Below, piece by piece: positions 8,135-13,177 of a stretch of 20,416 bases of DNA. Numbering within the stretch: the first letter of the stretch is position 1; each line of letters starts with the position of its first letter. Where the stretch lies: NCBI GenBank assembly GCA_038199755.1, contig JBBPYR010000100.1:1-20416 (forward strand), read 5' to 3'. The notes below the pieces were generated by a model, which worked only from the letters and a program-made list of their open reading frames with translations, searched no databases and was not told the DNA's origin. The position numbers were made by a program, and so were the translations under genes. The DNA comes from JBBPYR01 sp038199755. Its GTDB lineage: Bacteria > Chloroflexota > Ktedonobacteria > Ktedonobacterales > Ktedonobacteraceae.

Positions 8135-8168
8135 GAGCCGTATGCACTGAAAGGTGCCCGTCCGGTTC
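8135..8168 (+). other. Group II intron domain V
   Basis: This is a 34-nt hairpin of canonical length. The lower helix is GAGCCG (8135-8140) with CGGTTC (8163-8168), containing the catalytic AGC triad at 8136-8138. A two-base bulge CC lies at 8158-8159. The upper helix is GCACT/GGTGC, closed by GAAA (8149-8152). The one deviation from the usual pattern is T8141 facing C8162. Confidence 0.95.
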
Positions 8169-8210
8169 GGCTATACGAGTTGTTGCAGGTTCGAGCCCTG
8201 TCTCCCCTGT

Positions 8211-8247
8211 TAAAAGCACCCGAGCATTCAATGTTCGGGTGCTTTTA
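8211..8247 (+). terminator. Terminator of the tRNA-Trp unit
   Basis: A perfect 13-bp stem, TAAAAGCACCCGA (8211-8223) with TCGGGTGCTTTTA (8235-8247), starts two bases after the tRNA. It has a T run in its 3' arm and a T-rich tail. The tRNA is thus transcribed alone and not with the HNH genes. Confidence 0.88.
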
Positions 8248-8296
8248 CATTTCCTCTTTTCGCATAACTTCAAGTAAAGAGGGAGGAAATCCCTTC

Positions 8297-8743
8297 ATGA
8301 ACAAGATTTGTTCTGGCTGTGGGCAAGAGCGCGATGCCGAGCACGATTTCAGTTGGAAGTACAAAGAGCGTGGCATCCGCAACACCCGCTGTAAGTTTTG
8401 CCAATCCCAGATAAGCAAGAAACACTACGAAAATAATAAACAAGCATATGGAGAGCGTGCGCGTACCCGTGAGGTATTGGTCACTGAAGACAACCAAAGA
8501 AAACTCGTAGCATATTTCTCCTACCATCCATGCGTTGATTGTGGTCAAACTGATATCCGCGTCCTTGAGTTTGACCATGTGAGAGGAAAGAAATCGAAAG
8601 ACATTTCCAAAATGATGGCCATAGGCTGTTCTTGGTCTACTATTAAAACCGAGATTGCAAAATGTGAAGTAAGGTGCGCCAATTGTCATCGTATCAGGGA
8701 AAGTAAAAAAGCCAATTCATGGCGTCACCTGTTTAGCCTTTGA
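8297..8743 (+). CDS. Zinc-ribbon HNH nuclease (single domain)
   Basis: This 148-residue protein carries an N-terminal zinc-ribbon (C5xxC8, C32xxC35) and one HNH domain. The domain has C79xxC82, catalytic H94 in EFDH, and CANCH with N129 and H131. It is a close paralogue of the proteins at 6708 and 8761. An open frame extends upstream to 8123, but that part lies inside the tRNA-Trp intron, exon and terminator. The ATG at 8297 has GAGGGAGGA upstream and aligns with the paralogues' starts. It follows the tRNA-Trp terminator by 49 bases. Independent acquisition or local duplication next to a tRNA is inferred. The DNA target is unknown. A role in intron or tRNA-site mobility is speculation based only on position. 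Confidence 0.85.
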   Translation: MNKICSGCGQERDAEHDFSWKYKERGIRNTRCKFCQSQISKKHYENNKQAYGERARTREVLVTEDNQRKLVAYFSYHPCVDCGQTDIRVLEFDHVRGKKSKDISKMMAIGCSWSTIKTEIAKCEVRCANCHRIRESKKANSWRHLFSL

Positions 8744-8760
8744 TCTAATGAGGACATATT

Positions 8761-9204
8761 GTGGTGAAAAAGATTTGTTCTGGTTGTGGGCAAGAGCGCG
8801 ATATCGAAACAGATTTCTCCTGGAAAAATAAGGCAAAAGGAACACATCAACGCTGGTGTAAGTCTTGCCAAGCCCAAGCAAACAGGCAACATTACCAGAA
8901 TAACAAGCACATTTATCTTGATCGTGCGCTTACCCGCAATTCTTTAGTCAACACTCAAAACAAACAAAGATTATATACCTACCTATCAAGTCACCCATGC
9001 GTTGATTGCGGCCAGACAGATATCCGTGTCCTTGAGTTTGACCATGTACATGGAAACAAGTTTGCGAATATAACAAAGCTACTCAAAAACGCCGTTCCCT
9101 GGAAAACAATAGAAGCTGAAATTGCAAAGTGTGAGGTACGCTGCGTAAATTGTCACCGTATCAAAACACTTGAGCGCGGCAACTGGTGGCGTCACCATCT
9201 ATAG
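8761..9204 (+). CDS. Zinc-ribbon HNH nuclease (single domain), third paralogue
   Basis: This 147-residue protein has the same architecture as its neighbour. The zinc-ribbon is C6xxC9 and C33xxC36, and the HNH domain has C80xxC83, H95, N130 and H132 (CVNCH). All putative metal ligands are kept. It starts at GTG 8761 (or GTG 8764), 17 bases after the previous stop, with GAGGA upstream, so the two are probably co-transcribed. The N-terminal blocks of the two genes are similar at DNA level (a shared run of about 20 bases ending in GAGCGCGAT), consistent with tandem duplication. It differs mostly in the loop between the FDH histidine and the final CxxCH. Confidence 0.85.
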   Translation: MVKKICSGCGQERDIETDFSWKNKAKGTHQRWCKSCQAQANRQHYQNNKHIYLDRALTRNSLVNTQNKQRLYTYLSSHPCVDCGQTDIRVLEFDHVHGNKFANITKLLKNAVPWKTIEAEIAKCEVRCVNCHRIKTLERGNWWRHHL

Positions 9205-9261
9205 ATGATTGAAGACTTGTTTGAGGAAATAGAAGAGCCAGAAGGCGACTATAGCCAATAA
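9205..9261 (+). other. Short acidic ORF or gene tail after the HNH gene
   Basis: An 18-codon acidic frame (MIEDLFEEIEEPEGDYSQ) starts at the base after the HNH stop codon and ends in TAA. No ribosome binding site of its own is clear. It may be the tail of a gene displaced by the HNH cluster, or chance. I do not assign a function. Confidence 0.15.
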
Positions 9262-9273
9262 TCCCGAGCACCC

Positions 9274-10299
9274 CTACAGCAACCGTGTAAGCTCCTCGGT
9301 CTCATAGGCAATGCGGCGAGTGGCACGTAGACCATAGGCGGGTTCATCCACGTGGGCGGCGAGCCAGAGGATATGGCCCATCAGCCGGGCCGCGATAAAA
9401 GTGTCGATCAAGCCCTCATGCTCCGTGGAAAGCGGGCGCACACTGCGATACCCCTGGAGAAAGCTAGCCCGCAGTGCCGAATAGTCGCTGCGTGCCAGCA
9501 GCGTTGAGAAAGCCACCCCTATATCAAAGAGATAATAGCCCCAGCCGCAGCCATCGAAATCAATAGCATGAATCTCGCCATGGCGAAATAAATAGTTGCG
9601 CTCATAAAAGTCAGCGTGAATCATACCAAACACCGCTCGCCCTTCACCCAACGTCTGCATTGTGCGCTGCACCTTCTGCTCCGTGGCAGTGAGCAGCGTG
9701 CGTTGCGACTCTGAAAGATGCAGCCAACTTTGCGCGACATCGGTTCCGAGCACCTCGCTACGGATCCCCTGGCAATCCCAGCGTTTACGAAAGAAATCAG
9801 GCGGTGCCACAAAACGCTCGGCATAGACATGCATCCTCGCCATAAACGCCCCCACCCGTTCCATCTCCCTCGCCCCCAACTGTGTACGCAAAAAACGCCC
9901 ATAGACCCAGCGAAAAACCACACAATGCCGCACCTCTGGCACACCCGCCACCGTCGCCACCGTCAGCAAGCGACCATCCCGCGTCAGCACCGGCTCCGGT
10001 ACAATCAAATCCATATCGCGCCGCAAGGCTAGCAACCACAGCAACTCAGACTGAATCGTCAGCGCATCCTGAGAACCGGGCCGATGAATACGCAGAACAT
10101 AACGTTCCTGAGCATGAGCGTCTTCCCCACACATATTGTCGGGGCGCGAACAGCTATCAATACGAAAAGTCGTGTTGAAGAAATGCATGAGGGGAGTGAT
10201 CTGCACAGCACCAAGATCATACGCAGTCAGCGCGGCCTCCGCTAGGTGCCTCATACGCCGCACCTGACCGCCACGGGTCAAGTTTTCAAAACGTTGCAT
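9274..10299 (-). CDS. APH-fold phosphotransferase (small-molecule kinase)
   Basis: This 341-residue protein has the aminoglycoside/choline kinase fold. The catalytic loop HADFYERN gives H228, D230 and N235. The metal-binding segment IDFDGCGWGYYLFD follows, and an N-terminal lobe has a candidate ATP lysine/arginine region (ERYVLRIHRPG). The family phosphorylates hydroxyl groups of small molecules, homoserine or sugars; the substrate here is not evident. The start is ATG 10299 (MQRFENL), with GAGAG upstream. An open frame back to 10335 would run into a hairpin and is less likely. It is the last gene of the fructose PTS strand, 71 bases after the permease stop, with the hairpin at 10319-10361 between them. 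Expression may therefore be attenuated relative to the PTS genes. Confidence 0.8.
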   Translation of the reverse strand: MQRFENLTRGGQVRRMRHLAEAALTAYDLGAVQITPLMHFFNTTFRIDSCSRPDNMCGEDAHAQERYVLRIHRPGSQDALTIQSELLWLLALRRDMDLIVPEPVLTRDGRLLTVATVAGVPEVRHCVVFRWVYGRFLRTQLGAREMERVGAFMARMHVYAERFVAPPDFFRKRWDCQGIRSEVLGTDVAQSWLHLSESQRTLLTATEQKVQRTMQTLGEGRAVFGMIHADFYERNYLFRHGEIHAIDFDGCGWGYYLFDIGVAFSTLLARSDYSALRASFLQGYRSVRPLSTEHEGLIDTFIAARLMGHILWLAAHVDEPAYGLRATRRIAYETEELTRLL

Positions 10300-10318
10300 A
10301 GTTCTCTCTTCGCGGCAA

Positions 10319-10361
10319 GGGGCCGCATGCAACACCTCTTAGGGATATTGCATGCGGCCCC
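10319..10361 (-). terminator. 14-bp perfect hairpin between fruA and the APH-type kinase
   Basis: GGGGCCGCATGCAA (10319-10332) and TTGCATGCGGCCCC (10348-10361) form a perfect 14-bp stem with a 15-base loop. On the minus strand the 3' flank is TTGCCGCG with no long T run. It could be a weak terminator, an RNA-stabilising 3' end for the PTS messenger, or a processing site. Confidence 0.55.
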
Positions 10362-10370
10362 ATCCTATCA

Positions 10371-12173
10371 TCAGGCTACCACACTGCTTGTTGTAGAGGC
10401 AGGTGCTACGACCTCAGTCTCCGCTGTGGCAGGAATGGGTCGCTTGAGCACAAACAGCATGGCTGTGGTGATCAGCGTCCCAATCACAATCGTCAGCAGA
10501 TACTGGGGCAGATTCGTCACCACATTCGGAATGGGCAAGACAAAGACGCCGCCATGTGGAACGCGAAGTTCACACCCGAAGAGCATCGATAACGCCCCCG
10601 TCACCGCCGAGCCGATGATGCACGATGGAATCACACGGAACGGGTCTTCTGCGGCAAAGGGAATCGCCCCTTCCGTAATAAAGGCTAGGCCGAGCACCCA
10701 CGCCGCCTTGCCAGCTTCACGCTCATCATGTGAGAAGCGATTCTTAAAGAGGAGGGTCGCCAACGCTATCCCCAACGGCGGAGTCATGCCAGCCGCCATT
10801 ACAGCCGCCATAGGTGCATAGATATGGCTCGCGAGCAAGCCAACCGCAAAGGCATAGGCCGCCTTATTAAACGGGCCACCCATATCAATCGCCATCATTC
10901 CGCCCATAATCAGACCTAGCAGCAGCGCATTCGTACCCTGCAAGCCTTCCAACCAGTTCGTCAAGGCAACATTGAGCAGGTGAACGGGAGGGCCAATCAC
11001 AAAAATCATCAGCAAGCCAACAATCGCCACGCCGAGCACCGGCAAAATCAGCACCGGCATCAGACCAGCCAGATTGCGCGGCAGTTTGATCCAGCGATTG
11101 AGCCAGTAGACAGTATAGCCAGCCAGAAAACCTGCCGCAATACCACCGAGGAAGCCCGCGCCAATAATCGTCGTTGACAGCAGCCCCCCGACCATGCCAG
11201 GGGCCAAGCCAGGACGATCAGCGATGGAGTAGGCAATGAAGCCTGACAGGATAGGCACAAAGAGCACGAACGCGCCATTGGCCCCAGTCTGGAAGAGGCC
11301 CCATCCCAGACCACTGGTGGCCTTGTCCACATCGAGTCCCCCGAAGGCGAAGCCCAACGCGATCATAATGCCACCGGAAACCACGAACGGAATCATATAC
11401 GAGACACCTGTGAGCAGATGCTTGTAAGCACCCGTGCGTGACTTGGACTGCCTAGCTTTAGCAGCCTGGATTTCCCCTAGATAATCACCGTTGCCCGCTT
11501 GACCAGCACTGCTCGTCGCCTGAGCCAGCGCGTTTCTGACTAACCCCTTACCATCATTAATAGCTGCATTCGTCGAGGTCTCATAGATCGGCTTGCCTCT
11601 AAAGCGACTCAAATCCACTTTCGTGTCCGCGGCAATGATCACCAGATCGGCAGCCGCAATATCAGCATCCGTCAACGTATTTTGTGCCCCCACCGAGCCT
11701 TGTGTCTCCACCTTGATGCTATGGCCCAACGCTTCCGCGCTCTTCTGGAGTCCTTCCGCCGCCATAAACGTATGCGCAATACCAGTTGGACACGAGGTGA
11801 TCGCCACAATGTGGGCGTGCTCCAACTGGGTAGGACTGGCTGGGCTTACCGTCTTCTGCACCAACACTGGTGCCTCGGCCAACGCGCTCCTGACGACACC
11901 CTGCGCATCCTTGATGGCGGCATTCGTCGAGGTTTCATAGATCGGCTTGCCTGTGAAGCGGCTCAAGTCCACTTTCGTATCCGCAGCGATGATAACCTGA
12001 TCCGCTTGCTGAATATCAGCGTCAGTCAGCGTATTTTGTGAACCAACAGAGCCCTGCGTCTCCACCTTAATGGTATGACCCAGTGCTTCTGCGCCACGTT
12101 GTAGGCTTTCCGCCGCCATAAACGTATGCGCAATACCAGTTGGACACGAGGTGATTGCGACAATTTTCGCCAT
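10371..12173 (-). CDS. fruA: Fructose PTS permease, IIB-IIB-IIC
   Basis: This 600-residue permease would import fructose and deliver fructose-1-phosphate. Two tandem IIB domains occupy about residues 4-101 and 122-219. Each contains the phosphocysteine motif AITSCPTGIAHTF (C10 and C128). They differ at only about 15 of 98 positions. The IIC membrane domain (about 245-585) shows GGPFNKAAYAFAVG, ITEGAIPFAAEDPFRV and PHGGVFVLP, all typical of the fructose family. In Escherichia coli FruA the first IIB-like domain lacks the active cysteine; here both keep it. The ATG at 12173 has AAGGAAGGA upstream. It lies 44 bases after fruK and is evidently co-transcribed. A 48-bp identical segment between the two IIB copies points to recent duplication or gene conversion. 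Confidence 0.93.
   Translation of the reverse strand: MAKIVAITSCPTGIAHTFMAAESLQRGAEALGHTIKVETQGSVGSQNTLTDADIQQADQVIIAADTKVDLSRFTGKPIYETSTNAAIKDAQGVVRSALAEAPVLVQKTVSPASPTQLEHAHIVAITSCPTGIAHTFMAAEGLQKSAEALGHSIKVETQGSVGAQNTLTDADIAAADLVIIAADTKVDLSRFRGKPIYETSTNAAINDGKGLVRNALAQATSSAGQAGNGDYLGEIQAAKARQSKSRTGAYKHLLTGVSYMIPFVVSGGIMIALGFAFGGLDVDKATSGLGWGLFQTGANGAFVLFVPILSGFIAYSIADRPGLAPGMVGGLLSTTIIGAGFLGGIAAGFLAGYTVYWLNRWIKLPRNLAGLMPVLILPVLGVAIVGLLMIFVIGPPVHLLNVALTNWLEGLQGTNALLLGLIMGGMMAIDMGGPFNKAAYAFAVGLLASHIYAPMAAVMAAGMTPPLGIALATLLFKNRFSHDEREAGKAAWVLGLAFITEGAIPFAAEDPFRVIPSCIIGSAVTGALSMLFGCELRVPHGGVFVLPIPNVVTNLPQYLLTIVIGTLITTAMLFVLKRPIPATAETEVVAPASTTSSVVA
11754..12155 (-). repeat. Tandem duplication of the IIB module in fruA
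   Basis: The two IIB-coding blocks repeat with a 354-base period. The segments 11754-11801 and 12108-12155 are identical over 48 bases and encode the phosphocysteine motif. Confidence 0.85.
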
Positions 12174-12217
12174 TGATTTGTCCTTCCTTGAAAAGAGACG
12201 ATCATCACCTGACTACT

Positions 12218-13177
12218 TCATGAAGAAAAACTACGAGGGGCATGCGTCCGTACATCAACGGACACTTGTTGCATATATGTGTGTAATACGGACAAAGTGG
12301 GCAAATTGTGACCAACACTGGTAATAGCCCCTAGCGAAAATGCAGTTGCGAGCCGCGCACAATCGGGAAGACTCAATCCTTGCATCTGCCCCGCAATCAG
12401 CCCCGCTACCATCGCATCACCTGCACCCACCGTACTTTTCACCTGCACCATGGGGGGAGTTGCCACCAGAGCCATCTCTTGGTTGACAAATAAGGCACCA
12501 TGCTCCCCCATAGAAATGACGACCAGCCGCGTGTTTTCGCTTAACAACTGACGTGCCGCCTGCTCAATCGCAGTTTCATCGGCAAGCACCTGCCCCGTCA
12601 ACTGTTGCAGCTCATCAATATTTGGCTTCACAATCGTAGGGCCAGCTAACACCCCTTCCCGCAGAGCCTCTGTGCTCGTATCTAACGCCGTATATTTACC
12701 GTGCTGCCTGAGGAGCGCGATCAACGTGGCATAAGTCGTTTCGGGCAAGCCGGGTGGCAGCCGACCAGACAAGGCAAACCAGTCACAGGTGGTCGCTAGT
12801 TGTTCTACCGTTTGCAAGAGCGTATTCATCTCCTCGGCAGCAGGAGCAAGACCGGGCATGTTGATATCCGTCGTTTGCTGATTGGCCTCATCAACAATTT
12901 TTACCCCGATGCGCGTACTACCCGCGATCCGTACAAAGTGGTCCTCGATCTGCTTGCTCGCAAAAAACTGCTCGAAGACCTCCACATTCTCCTTGCCCAG
13001 AAAGCCCGTTACTGAGAGCGATAGGCCAAAGTCCGCCAGAAATGATGCTACATTGACCCCTTTACCGCCTGCGTCAAACTGCATCGTCAAAGCGCGATTG
13101 ACGGTATTTGGTCGAAAGTCATCAACGCGCACCGTTTGATCAATCGCGGGATTAAGCGTGACAGTAGCAACCCTCAT
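12218..13177 (-). CDS. fruK: 1-phosphofructokinase
   Basis: This 319-residue PfkB/ribokinase-family enzyme phosphorylates fructose-1-phosphate to fructose-1,6-bisphosphate with ATP. The N-terminus VATVTLNPAIDQTV and the segment DAGGKGVNVA are typical of 1-phosphofructokinases. The catalytic signature STVGAGDAMVAG lies near the C-terminus. The start is ATG 13177, which overlaps the TGA of the upstream EI-fusion gene as ATGA, so translation is probably coupled. A longer frame from 13207 lies inside the upstream coding region and is rejected. Position between the phosphoryl-transfer protein and the permease fixes the substrate as fructose-1-phosphate rather than tagatose-6-phosphate. Confidence 0.93.
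   Translation of the reverse strand: MRVATVTLNPAIDQTVRVDDFRPNTVNRALTMQFDAGGKGVNVASFLADFGLSLSVTGFLGKENVEVFEQFFASKQIEDHFVRIAGSTRIGVKIVDEANQQTTDINMPGLAPAAEEMNTLLQTVEQLATTCDWFALSGRLPPGLPETTYATLIALLRQHGKYTALDTSTEALREGVLAGPTIVKPNIDELQQLTGQVLADETAIEQAARQLLSENTRLVVISMGEHGALFVNQEMALVATPPMVQVKSTVGAGDAMVAGLIAGQMQGLSLPDCARLATAFSLGAITSVGHNLPTLSVLHTYMQQVSVDVRTHAPRSFSS

Larger units (their letters stand above)
7711..8174 (+). ncRNA. ORF-less group II intron (about 464 nt) in tRNA-Trp, apparently without domain VI
   Basis: The intron lies after the anticodon loop of tRNA-Trp. Its 5' end reads GGTGCG; the group II consensus GTGCG starts at 7712. The 34-nt catalytic domain V is at 8135-8168. A hairpin loop at 7935-7945 carries a seven-base complement of the exon end (EBS1). 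Domain IV is a tiny hairpin (GGAAGT 8113-8118 with ACTTCT 8126-8131), and no reverse transcriptase/maturase is encoded. A domain III-like hairpin carries CTTGGA/TCCAAG around 8074-8095, and the conserved-looking GGCGACAGAGT...AGTAGT lies at about 8048-8070. After domain V only GGCTAT remains before the 3' exon, so the usual branch-point helix is missing. Splicing would have to be hydrolytic or depend on a trans-acting maturase. The exact boundary is uncertain by one base (7711-8174 or 7712-8175). Confidence 0.9.
7674..8209 (+). tRNA. tRNA-Trp(CCA), split in the anticodon arm by a group II intron
   Basis: The exons are about 7674-7710 and 8175-8209. The acceptor stem AGGGGAG (7674-7680) pairs perfectly with CTCCCCT (8202-8208), with discriminator G73 at 8209. 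The D arm is GCTC-AATGGTA-GAGT. The 5' anticodon strand CTCGT (7699-7703) is followed by loop CTCCAAA (7704-7710), with anticodon CCA at 7706-7708 in the DNA sense. The matching strand ACGAG lies at 8175-8179, over 460 bases away. The variable loop TTGTT and T arm GCAGG-TTCGAGC-CCTGT follow. Joined, the exons give a complete 72-nt tRNA with all arms. Joining 7711 to 8176 instead would give a U-G pair at position 31-39 and is also possible. CCA is not encoded. The gene has its own promoter and terminator. Confidence 0.93.

Noticed and set aside
7711..8174. Group I intron in tRNA-Trp
   Set aside because: The 34-nt domain V with AGC triad, the GTGCG start and the EBS1 hairpin are group II hallmarks. 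I see no group I P7-type core.
8123..8296. Upstream extension of the HNH frame at 8297 into the tRNA intron
   Set aside because: It covers intron domain V, exon 2 and the terminator, and has no similarity to the paralogues. The ATG at 8297 has a good ribosome binding site and aligns with them.
10246..10821. Plus-strand 191-residue ORF
   Set aside because: It lies antisense to the permease and kinase genes, which have full family motifs; composition fits a shadow frame.
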